Assembly (NCBI RefSeq): GCF_019049285.1
Contig: NZ_JAGMUL010000121.1
Coordinates: 23,802 to 87,801 of the forward strand
Length of the DNA: 64,000 bases
Reading direction: 5' to 3'
Origin: Streptomyces sp. AC550_RSS872
GTDB taxonomy: Bacteria > Actinomycetota > Actinomycetes > Streptomycetales > Streptomycetaceae
Position numbers and translations under genes: made by a program. Within the stretch, counting starts at the first letter, position 1. Every line of letters starts with the position of its first letter. Shown here in pieces: positions 26,145 through 35,757 of the stretch. The notes beneath the pieces were generated by a model. That model was not told where the DNA came from, did no database searches, and saw only the letters and a program-made list of their open reading frames with translations.

Positions 26145-26726
26145 ATGGTGCGCATGACTTTGACCACCCCCATACTGCACACCGCTCGCCTGCGACTGCG
26201 ACCCTTCACCGACACCGACGTGGATCCCCTCTTTGCACTGCACAGCAGCGCCTACGTGCTGCGCTACTGGGACTCCCCGCCGTGGAACGAACGGGCTCGA
26301 GCCGACCGCTTCATCGCGACGTGCCGGAAGATGGCGGAGGAAGGCACCGGGGCGCGGGTGGCCATCGACCGTGCTTCTGACGGGGCCTTCGTCGGCTGGT
26401 GCGGTCTGACAGGATGGAACCCGGACTACCGCAGCGCGTCGTTGGGCTACGTCCTCGGCGATGCGATGTGGGGCCACGGCTACGCGACGGAGGCTGCGCA
26501 CGCCTTGCTGCAGTGGGCATTCGACACACTGGACCTGAATCGAGTTCAGGCCGAGACCGATACGCGCAACGTGGCGTCTGCCCGGGTCCTGGAGAAGATC
26601 GGATTCGTGCGCGAAGGGACGTTGCGGGAGGACTGCGTCGTGAACGGCGAGGTGTCCGACTCGTGGGTGTTCGGGTTGATCAGGCGAGAGTGGCGGCCCT
26701 CGGCCGTGCCGATTCCGGTCCGCTAA
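26145..26726 (+). CDS. GNAT-family N-acetyltransferase (RimJ/RimL type)
   Basis: 193 residues. N-terminal LHTARLRLRPFTDTDVDPLF; acetyl-CoA loop in LGYVLGDAMWGHGYATEAAH (about residues 105-124); second block NVASARVLEKIGFVREGTLR. Intact. It lies between the two arms of the 89-bp inverted repeat together with a truncated transposase, so its orientation may be invertible. Substrate unknown. Confidence 0.85.
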   Translation: MVRMTLTTPILHTARLRLRPFTDTDVDPLFALHSSAYVLRYWDSPPWNERARADRFIATCRKMAEEGTGARVAIDRASDGAFVGWCGLTGWNPDYRSASLGYVLGDAMWGHGYATEAAHALLQWAFDTLDLNRVQAETDTRNVASARVLEKIGFVREGTLREDCVVNGEVSDSWVFGLIRREWRPSAVPIPVR

Positions 26727-26854
26727 TGGGTCGTTATGCCTCTTCTCTCTCGGTTGATGATCGCTCGTTCGTAGTACTGATCGCCGGGTGGGCTCGCCGA
26801 TAGGCATGGACATGCTGGGATGCGGGGCATGGGGCGAGCGCGTATCCGAGCGAC

Positions 26855-27512
26855 TTGTCGGACCAGCAGTGGGCGTTGATCGAGCCGGTGATCACGGCCT
26901 GGAAGCAAGAGCGGGTGAAGCGGTCGGCGACCGGCAGCACCAGGTCCTGTGATCTGCGGGAGGTCGTGAACGCGATCTTCTACCAGAACCGGATGGGCTG
27001 TCAGTGGCGCTACCTGCCTAACGATCTGCCGGCCTGGTCGGCGGTGTTCTACTACTTCACGCTGTGGCGTGAGGACAGACTCCACCAGCACATTCAGGAA
27101 CTGCTGCGCTGTCAGGTGCGGGAGAGTGCCCGCCGATTAGAGGACCCGTCCCTGGTGGTGATCGACACCCAGTCCGTGCGCGCGGCCGCCGCGGCACCGA
27201 AGACCACGACGGGACCGGTCGCGAACAAGAAGACGCTGGGCCGTAAGCGAGGGCTGGCCGTCGACGTCCTGGGATTGATCACCGGCGTGGTCGTGCTGGC
27301 CGCCTCGGCTCACGACAACGCCGCCGGCACCGCGCTGCTCGACCAGGCGGCGACGCGGTGCGGCAACCGCCTGGAAAAGGCCCTGGTGGACCAGGAGTTC
27401 AAGGACGAGGTTGTCATCCACGGTGCGCTGCAGGACATCACCGTCGAGATTGTCCGCCGCAACCGCGAGGATCGCGGCAAGGGCTTCGTCCCGCAACCGA
27501 AGAGGTGGATCG
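26855..27512 (+). pseudogene. IS5-family transposase, C-terminally truncated
   Basis: Front two thirds are clean: LSDQQWALIEPVI (DUF4096 start), GCQWRYLPNDLPAWSAVFYY, VVIDTQSVRAAAA (first catalytic Asp), KKTLGRKRGLAVDVLGLITG and LVDQEFKDEVVIHGA. Homology stops at KGFVPQPKRWI (about 27510), where the final catalytic-Glu block should follow. The sequence then passes, out of frame, into an HTH relic. Upstream in-frame residues HGASAYPSD suggest the original start lay slightly 5' of 26855. Confidence 0.75.
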
Positions 27513-27876
27513 CGACCAGTCGGCAACCCGGGCCTGCGAGCTACGCGATCAGATCGAACACCTCACCGCTGCCCTCGCCGAGACCGAGGCTCGCGTTGCG
27601 GACCTGACCACCACGCTCAAGGTCATCGCCGAACGCCTACCGGCCGAGGCGGGACCCGTACGGGAGATGTCCACCGCCTACCAGCAGATCGTGCACGCCT
27701 TCAACCAGCACCCCGACCAGGCGTTCCGGGTCCGCGAACTGCACGAACTCCTCGGCATGCCCACCGACGCCCCCGCCATGAACGTCACCCGCAGCCGCCT
27801 CCGACGCCTCACCCGCCAAGGCTTCCTCGCTCAACCCGGCGAGATCGCTACCAGAAACGGACTTAACGACCTCTAA
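27513..27876 (+). pseudogene. IS-associated winged-helix protein relic
   Basis: Coiled-coil-like ACELRDQIEHLTAALAETEA then NQHPDQAFRVRELHELLGMP and RLRRLTRQGFLAQPG. The original end RYQKRT followed by a stop is found one frame over at 27848-27867, so a small indel lies near 27842. It contains the right arm of the 89-bp inverted repeat. Such orphan HTH proteins often accompany Streptomyces IS elements. Confidence 0.55.
27699..27787 (+). repeat. Right arm of 89-bp inverted repeat
   Basis: Inverted partner of 26002-26090, with 1.6 kb between the arms. Encodes the same residues with PTDAPAMNV in place of PTDDPAMNV. Confidence 0.85.
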
Positions 27877-27948
27877 GGCTGCAAAAAGCGCGAACTGGCG
27901 CGAAACCTAATCCCGGACCAAACACGAAACCCAGGACCAAACGCTCAG

Positions 27949-30900
27949 TCAACACGTCTGCCGGTAGGGCAGATCTGGAAGATACGTCGTCCAGTCCTCC
28001 CTTGAGAGGCCTGAGCCCGCACGGGCGCACAGGCGGCGGGCAAGCTGCGCGGGCGCGAGGTCATAGCGTTGGAGCGTGACGTGTGGTCCGCTGGCATACA
28101 GCGTGGTTCCATCGGGGCCGAAGGCGAGGGCGTGGACCGCGTCGCCCGGCGTGAGGAGGGCGGTGCCGAGGCGTTGGGCGGAGGGCACGTCCCAGAGCTG
28201 GATGGTGCCGGTGTTGTCACCGACCGCGAGGATGCGGCTGTCTGAGGAGAAAGCGAGCGTGGTCAGGTCACCGACGGAGTTGGCGCTGGGCCCTGGGAGA
28301 ACGCGGATGCGTTTGTGCAGGTTGCCGTCCCACAGGGTGACCTGGCCTCCGAGGTCGCCGACCGCGAGATAGGTCCCGTCGGGGCTGAAGGCCCACGTGG
28401 TGGCGTCGTCGTTGCTGAGCACCCGGTTCCGCACCGGCCCCGACGGCAGGTCGGCAACGTGCTCCCCGGACACCAGCTTGCGGCTGTCATGGCGGAGGGC
28501 TCCGACGGTCCCGGACGTGCCCGGCAGCGTTCCGATCTTCTTCTGCCGGTCAACGTCCCACAGTTCAGTCCTTGTCCACTGTGCCGGGGACCGGGTGATC
28601 AGCAAGGTGCGGCCGTCTGAGGTGAGGGTGAGGCCGCTGATGTCGTCGGCGTCGGCCTCGGCTCGTGGGACGGTGAAGGCTGCGTGCTTGCGGTGAGCGG
28701 CCGCGTCCCACACCGTGATCCGCTGCGGGCGGGGAGAGCCCTGCTCGGCGTCGCCCCATGCCTCGACGTAGGCGAAGTACCGGCCGTCGGCGCTAAGCGC
28801 CATCGGGGCCTCGCAGTTTCCCGCGCCGGCGGCGCATGGTGTGCCTGGCGGAGTGGATATGACTCGGCCGGTGAAAGTGTCCAGCAGACGGAACTGCGGG
28901 GTGGTGTTGCTGTTCAGGACAGCGAGTGTCCGCCCGTCGGCGGCGAACAGTGCTTGTTCGTTGGGGCGTTGGCTCCACGGCGAAGTGGCCGCTCGGCCAA
29001 GGCTCAGGGTGTGAACGGCCGTTTCGCTGTTGTTGAGGTAGCGCAGGGCGTTCCCGGCGAGATCAAGAACGTACTCTCGGGGTGACTCGTTGGTCAGCTC
29101 ATGACGGAACACGGGGGCGTCCGGGGCCGAGAGCCGCCAGAGCCGGAACTCGTCCTCGGTGCTGGTCGTGACGGCGAATCTGCCGTCGGTACTGAGCGTG
29201 AAGGTGTACGAGGACTGTGTGTCCAGCTCCAGTTGGGGAAGTTCCTGGCCCGAGCGGAGATCCCATCTGCGGATTCCGGAGGCTGTGGCAAGCGCAAGCT
29301 GCCGACCATCAGGGGAGAACCAGCTCTGACTGCAGGACACATTCCCGATCCGGTCCGCCCAGGGAATGACCGAAGGTTGTCGTGAGACGAGGTCCCGGAC
29401 CTTCAGCGGACGCTTGTCCACACATGTCACCAGCCACCGGTCGTCCGGGCTGACAGTCTCGGATCGAAACAACTCGTCCGACCGCAGGTTCATCCTGACG
29501 AGTTGTCGACGGCTGCGCAGATCCCAGACCTGTATGACGGGCATGTCCTCGCTCTCGTCCGTCACCACAAGGGTGTGTCCGCTCAGGCTGAACGCCGCGG
29601 CCAGTGGCGTACTCGCAATCCGTGCGATAACGCGCCTGGCGGGTATGTCCCATACCTGGACGTCGTTCTCCTTGAGCACAGCGAGCCGTTGTCCGTCCGG
29701 GCTGATGACGACGGCGTCATCCCCCAGCAGCGCGCCTGGGCCTGGGTACGTGTGCGTCACCCGACGTGTCCGCATATCCCACATCCGGATCTTGTCGGCA
29801 GTGACAGATACCAACGTCCTCCCATCCGCGCTGAGTTGGCGCTCAGCGGCCTCGGAGTCGGTGTCGGGGACGGTGAAGACGCTCTGTTCCTTCTGGACCG
29901 TGCCTGCGAGCAGTGCGGACCGTGTTTCGGTGGTGTCCGCGAGGCGCCACGCCGCCACGCTCAGCCGCATCGCCTCAACAGGGTCGGAAAAACGCATGCT
30001 GTTAGCGACGTTGGCGATACGGCGGGCCTCGGCCTCCACGCGCCGCCGGTCGCTGGTGCGGTTCTGCTGCCCGGCGATGACGCCCGCCAGGAGAGCGAGC
30101 ACCACCACAGCGGACAGTGAGCCGACAAGCATGCGCAGCCGGCGTGCGGCCCGGGTCGCCGCCTGCCGCTCCTGATCGCGTGCCGCGGCACTGGCGGTGA
30201 GGAAGTCCGCCTCCAGCACGGTGAGGGCAGCGCTGCGTCCGGGCGAGGCGAACGCCTCCTCGGCGGCGGCCAGACGGGTGCCGCGGTACAGTGCGCCGGG
30301 GTCGCGTCCGAGGTCGCCCCAGGCGTGGGCCGCCTCGGTGAGCCGGCGGTGAGCGCGCAGGCGTTCGCGGTCCTCCTCGATCCAGCCGCGCAGCCGGGGC
30401 CAGGCGGAGATCAGGGCCTCGTGGGCGAGATCGACGGTGTCCTCGTCGAGGGTGAGCAGCCGGGCACCGGCCAGCCGGTCCAGGACGAAGGCGATGTCGT
30501 CCTGGGAGGCGGTGCCGAGGTCGAGTTCGCTCCGGTCGACTGGGCGTCGGGTGTCCTGGGAGCCCTCGCCGGGGGCGATCAGCCGCAGCAAGATCAGCCG
30601 CGCCAGGTCCGCGTGGTCGGGGGAGAGCCGGGTGTAGATCTCCTCGGCGGTCTGTGCGATCGCGCCGTGTACGCCGCCCGCCGCCTCGTATGCCTCCATG
30701 GTGAGCACCCGGCCGCGGCGCCGTCGCCAGGTCTCCCGCAGTGCGTGGGAGAGCAGCGGCAGGCCGCCCGGCTCGCCGCCGATCTCCGTCACGAGGTGGG
30801 CGGTCAGCTCGCGTTCGACGATCAGTCCGGCCGACTGCGCGGGCCTGACGACGGCCTGGCGAAGCTCGGCCGGGCTCATGGGCCCGACCATCAGGTTGGC

Positions 30901-31683
30901 TTCCCGCAGGGCGTCGGCGAGCTCGCGGTGCTCGGCGCAGCGTCCGTAGAAGTCGGCGCGTACGCCGAGGACGACGCGTAGTCGGCTTGCGGGCTCGGCG
31001 GCGGTGAGCAGGCGGGCAAGGAAGTCGGCCCGCTCGCCGGTGTCGCGGCAGAGGGTGAAGATCTCCTCGAACTGGTCCACGATCAGCCAGGTGTCCTGCT
31101 CGCCCGGGGCTGGTGCGCACACGGTGTCGTGGGTGCGCAGCGGGTGCTCGCCCGGGGTGAGGATCCGCACCGCCGCCGGCCGGTGCGGTCCGTCGAGGCT
31201 GCGCAGGCGGGGAATCAGCCCCGCCCGCAGCAGGGATGACTTGCCGCTGCCGGATGGCCCGAAGACCGCAAACACGCGATGCCGTGTCACCGCGCGGACC
31301 AGCGCGTCGGTCACCTCGTCCCGGCCGAAGAAGAGCTCCGCATCGCCCACGTCGAACCGGGCCAGGCCACGGTAGGGAGCAGGGGCGGTCTCGGCCGCCA
31401 CCAGGTCAGCCGCCCGTGCCTGCTCCGTGACCGCCTCACGCCAGCGTCGCTCCCACGCCTGCTCCTCGCCGCCGCACGCCCGCACATATGCCAAGGCAAC
31501 CGGCAGGGAGGGCAGTTGCTCTCCTGCGGCCGCTCTCGACAGGGTGGTGACCGAGACCTCCACCTGCCGGGCCATCTGCCGATAGGTAATCCCGCCCGCT
31601 TCCTGACGCAGCTTGCGCAACTCGAACGCAAACCGCTGGACCGGCCCCAGCCCCGGATCGAGGTCCGCCTCCGGACGCCCCAT
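27949..31683 (-). CDS. XRE-STAND NTPase with WD40 repeats (1244 aa)
   Basis: Order: XRE helix-turn-helix (about residues 18-65, TYRQMARQVEVSVTTLSRAA); nSTAND1-type P-loop NTPase with Walker A GPSGSGKSS (142-150) and Walker B TWLIVDQFEEIF (198-209); winged-helix/TPR-like linker; one transmembrane segment (SLSAVVVLALLAGVIAG, about 525-545); then WD40 repeats from about 590 to 1225 with many DGRTL/SPDG..WD units. Membrane-tethered STAND receptor type, typically thought to oligomerise after ligand sensing. Similar Streptomyces proteins have unknown inputs. No companion effector is evident. Intact, no frameshift. Confidence 0.88.
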   Translation of the reverse strand: MGRPEADLDPGLGPVQRFAFELRKLRQEAGGITYRQMARQVEVSVTTLSRAAAGEQLPSLPVALAYVRACGGEEQAWERRWREAVTEQARAADLVAAETAPAPYRGLARFDVGDAELFFGRDEVTDALVRAVTRHRVFAVFGPSGSGKSSLLRAGLIPRLRSLDGPHRPAAVRILTPGEHPLRTHDTVCAPAPGEQDTWLIVDQFEEIFTLCRDTGERADFLARLLTAAEPASRLRVVLGVRADFYGRCAEHRELADALREANLMVGPMSPAELRQAVVRPAQSAGLIVERELTAHLVTEIGGEPGGLPLLSHALRETWRRRRGRVLTMEAYEAAGGVHGAIAQTAEEIYTRLSPDHADLARLILLRLIAPGEGSQDTRRPVDRSELDLGTASQDDIAFVLDRLAGARLLTLDEDTVDLAHEALISAWPRLRGWIEEDRERLRAHRRLTEAAHAWGDLGRDPGALYRGTRLAAAEEAFASPGRSAALTVLEADFLTASAAARDQERQAATRAARRLRMLVGSLSAVVVLALLAGVIAGQQNRTSDRRRVEAEARRIANVANSMRFSDPVEAMRLSVAAWRLADTTETRSALLAGTVQKEQSVFTVPDTDSEAAERQLSADGRTLVSVTADKIRMWDMRTRRVTHTYPGPGALLGDDAVVISPDGQRLAVLKENDVQVWDIPARRVIARIASTPLAAAFSLSGHTLVVTDESEDMPVIQVWDLRSRRQLVRMNLRSDELFRSETVSPDDRWLVTCVDKRPLKVRDLVSRQPSVIPWADRIGNVSCSQSWFSPDGRQLALATASGIRRWDLRSGQELPQLELDTQSSYTFTLSTDGRFAVTTSTEDEFRLWRLSAPDAPVFRHELTNESPREYVLDLAGNALRYLNNSETAVHTLSLGRAATSPWSQRPNEQALFAADGRTLAVLNSNTTPQFRLLDTFTGRVISTPPGTPCAAGAGNCEAPMALSADGRYFAYVEAWGDAEQGSPRPQRITVWDAAAHRKHAAFTVPRAEADADDISGLTLTSDGRTLLITRSPAQWTRTELWDVDRQKKIGTLPGTSGTVGALRHDSRKLVSGEHVADLPSGPVRNRVLSNDDATTWAFSPDGTYLAVGDLGGQVTLWDGNLHKRIRVLPGPSANSVGDLTTLAFSSDSRILAVGDNTGTIQLWDVPSAQRLGTALLTPGDAVHALAFGPDGTTLYASGPHVTLQRYDLAPAQLARRLCARAGSGLSREDWTTYLPDLPYRQTC

Positions 31684-31970
31684 ACCGCTTCCTCCCCGTG
31701 CCGCCCCGTGACCAGCAGCGGCGTCTCATCCCAACACGCGCCCCACCACCGCGAAAGACACCATCTCGCCAACCCAAGTCTGTGACCTGCTTTGTTTCAC
31801 GCCCGGGACACGGCTGTGCAACAAACCAAAACCCAGTGAACTCGATCCAGGACGCCCCCAGTGGCCGTCCTGACGGAGAAACAGGTGATTGAACCGCCAC
31901 GGTTCAAATAGCCCGTGGACACACGGCCCCAATCGCAAAACGCCGCAACAATCAGAGGGGAACATCAATT
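31684..31970. other. Divergent promoter region of the STAND and secreted-protein genes
   Basis: Non-coding 287 bp between divergent starts, noticeably AT-richer around 31780-31830. GAGGGG at 31956-31961 serves the downstream ATG. No clear operator was seen. Confidence 0.35.
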
Positions 31971-32411
31971 ATGCCTTTCCTGCGTACCCGCACCCGCACG
32001 CGCTCTGCGGCACTTGGCGTTGCCATTGCCGCGACGACAACACTGTTCGTCGGCGGCACGGTTCAGGCCGCCCCTGCACAGACCAGCCAGTCGGACATAT
32101 CCGTTCAGGGATACATTCCTGGCAAGGATGTAGTGGTCGGGCAGTGCAAAGGGTGGCTGAACAAGAGGACGTCCGACGGATACGTCCAGGCCCTCGGACA
32201 GTCGTGGAACAACCATGAGTGCCTCTTTGTGTTGCAGCGCAAGCGGGTGGGATCCGGCGGTTACGACTGGAAGGCCGTCTCAAACGCGTACTGGATCCTG
32301 AACGCCAAGAAGGCGACCGGATACCACTGGAACGGAACAAACGCAGGCTCTCGCGTCTGCCTGTGGAATTACACGACCGGTGGTTCGGCCTGTGGTGACG
32401 CCGCCTGGTAG
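31971..32411 (+). CDS. Small secreted protein, four cysteines
   Basis: 146 residues. Signal peptide: RTRTRTRSAALGVAIAATTT then LFVGGTVQAAPA, with cleavage likely after AQA or AAP. The mature chain is about 110 residues with Cys in VVGQCKGWL, NNHECLFVLQ, SRVCLWNY and SACGDAAW, suggesting two disulfides, and several Trp residues (WNNHE, YDWKAV, YHWNGT). Family not recognised; a carbohydrate- or wall-binding module is possible. Confidence 0.7.
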   Translation: MPFLRTRTRTRSAALGVAIAATTTLFVGGTVQAAPAQTSQSDISVQGYIPGKDVVVGQCKGWLNKRTSDGYVQALGQSWNNHECLFVLQRKRVGSGGYDWKAVSNAYWILNAKKATGYHWNGTNAGSRVCLWNYTTGGSACGDAAW

Positions 32412-32457
32412 AAGCCGGCAGACGTACGACAGCCCGTCCTGTGACCGTACCTCGAGT

Positions 32458-32544
32458 CCTCTAGCGATCGAACGGCTTCTGGAACGCGCCATCAACCACC
32501 TGCCCGTCCTGATCACGGACACCATCGCTGAGGTGAGCGCCTGA
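32458..32544 (+). pseudogene. C-terminal fragment of an unknown gene
   Basis: Open piece PLAIERLLERAINHLPVLIT then DTIAEVSA and a stop, 23 bp before a strong terminator. Looks like the helical C-terminus of a lost gene. Confidence 0.3.
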
Positions 32545-32567
32545 CCGCAGGGCCAGTACAGCAGCAC

Positions 32568-32596
32568 GAAGCCCCGGGTACTGAACCCGGGGCTTC
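32568..32596. terminator. Rho-independent-like terminator hairpin
   Basis: Perfect 12-bp stem, GAAGCCCCGGGT and ACCCGGGGCTTC, with a 5-base loop (ACTGA). Followed by TCT on the plus side. Very stable; probably works in both directions. Confidence 0.8.
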
Positions 32597-32880
32597 TCTG
32601 CTGGGGTTCACCGGTAGCGGCGGTCGCTGCCCCCAGGCATCCAGTTCGTCGTCCCACACCGCGCCCAGGAGGCGCGGGGAGGTCTTGAACGGCTCGCAGA
32701 TCACCAGGCTTTCGGGCTGGCCGACCAGTGCGTACCGGCCGTGTGAGGCGGGCACGCTGCCCGGCCCGTATGCGCGCAGCGTCTTCTTCAGTCGCTCGCG
32801 GTGCCGGTCGGCGAACGCCTCCAGGCGCCGCGCGTAGTCGGCCCGCTCTGCCCTCGCGGGACTCTCCGTACCGCCGCAAA
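32597..32880 (-). pseudogene. Fragment of a hypothetical gene
   Basis: Minus-strand frame RLEAFADRHRERLKKTLRAY, PASHGRYALVGQPESLVICE and LLGAVWDDELDAWGQRPP. The frame then runs through the terminator hairpin, and no proper start is found before 32880, where the sequence changes. Reads as the truncated end of a real gene of unknown function. Confidence 0.4.
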
Positions 32881-32933
32881 TAGGGAAGGGGTCTGCGCTG
32901 TCAGGGCAGGGGTCTGCACCGTCCGATGGTCGG

Positions 32934-33197
32934 ATGACGATCTTCCCGCCGCCGGACCCCGACCCGACGGCACTCTGGCAGGCCCTCGCCCGGCACCGTG
33001 CCGAGCGAGGCTGGAGCTACGACGAGCTCGCCGCCCGCAGCGGTCTCTCGCGCCGCCCCCTCATCGAGGTCGAGCAGGGGCGCACCATCGGATCACTGGG
33101 CACCTGGCACGCCCTCGCCTACGCCTTCGGCATTCCGCTGGGTGAGCTCCTGGATCCCCTTGGCACGGGTCATGAGCGTCCCGGATCCGAGCGCTGA
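32934..33197 (+). CDS. XRE-family helix-turn-helix regulator (small)
   Basis: 87 residues. HTH at about residues 15-72: RHRAERGWSYDELAARSGLS, RRPLIEVEQGRTIGSLGTWH and ALAYAFGIPLGELLDPL, a full five-helix Cro/C1 domain with no other domain. Adjacent partner gene is the decayed fragment on the opposite strand, so it may be the survivor of a regulator/target pair. Confidence 0.8.
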   Translation: MTIFPPPDPDPTALWQALARHRAERGWSYDELAARSGLSRRPLIEVEQGRTIGSLGTWHALAYAFGIPLGELLDPLGTGHERPGSER

Positions 33198-33443
33198 CCT
33201 GAGGGCGCCAAGGCCCGCCCGAAGGGGGCGCGGCGTTCGGGCACCTGCGCCAGATTCGAGTGTCTGATCCTTTCCTGTCGCTGCCCACAGGCGAGGAAAA
33301 GTCGCAGGCCGGGGCGGACGGCGGGTCGTTCTCCCGAATCTGCCAGGTGCAGACATGTTCTGTGTCCGCCCGCGTGGCTTGGGCGGTTCCACGCCCGACC
33401 GTCGCGCACGTCGGCGCTGCGGCCGGGTACGCGCGAGAGGTCA

Positions 33444-34640
33444 TTACCAGGGGGCGTTGCGGAGCACGGGCGCCTCGCCTTTCGCGGGCGTGCGGGGTTG
33501 GAGCTGGCCGAACCAGATGCGGTAGGTGAAGGGGAGGCACGTGATTCCCGGGACGCAGAATGCGAGCCACACCAGCCACGTGGGAGGGAAGTAGCTGGGT
33601 AGGGGCCAGGCGTCGTGGAACAGGGCGCCCATGCACACGTCCATGAGTACGACGAGTGGCGGGCCGATCCGGGTCGCCCCGGCTGTCCAGTCCAGTCGGC
33701 CGCCGCCCCAGTACGCGGCAAAGATCATGCTGAAGCCGACGTGCGCGGGGATGTAGAGCCAGCCGGCCCACCCTTCGCCCAGTCCGTTGGAGTAGGCGAC
33801 GCCGACCGTGGAGGCGGTGATGGCCAGCAGGTAGAGAATGCTGACTGTGGTGAGCAGCCGCCGGACCTGCCACTTCACGACTGGTTTGACCAGGATGTAG
33901 TCCCGGCGGTCCGGTGACCTGCCGCCGTCCGACGGCTCGGCGTCCCCCGTGCCGGTGTTGGTGTTGCCGAGGAGTGTGGTGGGGTTGGTCCCGGCGGCCA
34001 CGCAGTCCTGGGCGCGCTGCACGAGGTCGGCCGCCCGCTCATAGACGGCGGTGTCCGCTCCGGGCTGGGCTGCGCGGACGCTGACCGCGTGCCGGGTTCC
34101 GTCCAGCCAGTGGGCGGCATCATCGGTGTCCAGTTCGGGGGCGGCCCGGACGGCAAGGGGCAGCAGCTCGTCGGGTGCGGCGGCCACGGCACGGTGGGCG
34201 CCCTCGGCTAGCGCGGGATCCTCGGTGCTGACACGGGCGACGACGTGGAGGGTCTGGGTGCGCTGCGCGGGCTTGAGGGTTTCGTGCTGCAGGAACTGCT
34301 CGACGAATTCGTGCCCGCTGTCGGTCTCGACCTCGGTGAGCAGGGCTGCCGCCAGCGGCTCGCCGACCGAGCCTCAGTGGGCGCCGTCGGTGCTGGGGTA
34401 GGCGGCGGTCAGGATGTCATCCAGCGCGGCGAGGACTCGCTGGTCGGGCGGAGCCGAGGGGCCGTAGCCGCTGTGATGGGCGTCGTACCCGGCGCGGATG
34501 ACGGCCTGCCCGTCGCGGGCGGTGGCCGCCCCTGCGAGGAACTGGGCGGTGATCAGGCTCCGGATCAGCTTGGTGTTCACCGCACCCTGCGGAAGACGGG
34601 CCTCGGCGATCTTGCGTTCGCCGCCGCGGGCGCGTCCTTC
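33444..34640 (-). pseudogene. Membrane protein interrupted by an in-frame TGA
   Basis: A single frame from about 34640: ERKIAEARLPQGAVNTKLIR, VLAALDDILTAAYPS, then TGA at 34374-34376, continuing GSVGEPLAAALLTEVET, LKPAQRTQTLHVVARVSTED. The C-terminal half carries four predicted membrane segments (LLTTVSILYLLAITASTVG; GWAGWLYIPAHVGFSMIFAA; IGPPLVVLMDVCMGALF; TWLVWLAFCVPGITCLPF). A 5' truncation at about 34640 joins a NACHT relic. A product could still start at the ATG at 34187 (247 aa). Family not recognised. Confidence 0.5.
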
Positions 34641-34654
34641 CTGTAGCCCGGATA

Positions 34655-35335
34655 TCCGCGGGCACCCTGGCTGCCACGCCCGAGCTGCCCGACCCTGACA
34701 ACCCGGCCTGGCGCGCGGCTCTGCCCCGGCTGCCCAGCGAGGCCATGCGGCACGACATGGCCGAACGGCTCGGCTCCGACGCGGTCCGCGCCGTCGGCCT
34801 GCTGAGACCGCTCGCCTTCGCGGAGGGCCAGGGCCTGCCCTGGGAGGACCTGTGGGCGCCACTTGCGAGCGCGTTGTCGGGGCGGACGTACACCGACGAC
34901 GACATCATGTGGCTGCGGCACGCGGCAGGCGCGTACGTGGTCGAGGCCACGGAATCCGGTCACTCCGCCTACCGCCTCTACCACGAGGCCCTGGCCGAAC
35001 ACCTCAGGGCGGACGTGGACGCCACCGAGGCGCACGCCCGCATCACCCGCGCCCTCGTCGCGCGCGTCCCCCGCGCCCTCGACGGCGGACGTGACTGGAG
35101 CCGCGCCCACCCCTACACCCGGCGGTATCTGGCTGCCCACGCAGTACGGGGCGAGGTGCTCGACGTGGTCGTGACGGAGGCCGAGTTCCTCGTGCACGCC
35201 GACCCCGACGAGCTGATGTCCCACCTGCGCGAGGTGCGGTCCGGGCCCGCCTATCGGGCGGGGGAGATCTACCGCGCGTCCTTCGGCGCGCACCGCCGCG
35301 AGGACCCGAACGAGCGCCGCCGCATCCTCGCCCTG
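34655..35335 (+). pseudogene. Relic of a NACHT/WD40-type NTPase (middle region)
   Basis: LPRLPSEAMRHDMAERLGSD, GLLRPLAFAEGQGLPWEDLW, ALSGRTYTDDDIMWLRHAAG, YVVEATESGHSAYRLYHEAL and RDWSRAHPYTRRYLAAHAVR match the post-NTPase helical region of large Streptomyces peptidase/NACHT-WD40 proteins. Both the NTPase domain and the repeats are missing; homology ends at about 35335. Confidence 0.6.
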
Positions 35336-35757
35336 GGATGGCCCCGGAACTGCCGGTCACCCTCGACATGCCCGGCAAGGTCGCCGACTTCCTTCCCACG
35401 ACCGAGCCCGCCAACGAGCCGCGAGCCCCGCCGGGCACGGAACAGGCCAACAGGATCGGTGGCACGGCTTCTTACCGGTCCGGCCCGAACACCGACGGCA
35501 ACTGCCGCCAGGTACAGCCCCAGGTAGCCACGAAGATGATCGCAGCGAGCGTTTCGCGGTCACCCGAGTGAGACGCGCCACCGACGCCTCGAACGGGAGC
35601 GTCTTTGTCCAGAGGGAGCCCGCGCGCAGGTGTCGCAGGTCGCCACGGCTCCGGTTGCGCCCGATCGGGTAGGCGGGGCCGGCCGGCCCGGTGTGCCTGC
35701 GGATGCCCATCCAGCTTCCGGTTACGTTCGCGGGGCCAGAGGTCAGAGGAGGCTGCG
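35336..35757. other. Stretch without a supported gene
   Basis: A short plus-strand piece (APELPVTLDMPGKVADFLPT) follows the NACHT relic and soon loses coding character. The last 50 bp should hold the promoter/RBS of the SnoaL-like gene. Confidence 0.3.

Noticed and set aside
27513..27876. Functional fusion of the IS5 transposase with a C-terminal HTH
   Set aside because: The HTH part is out of frame with the transposase and both are truncated at the junction.
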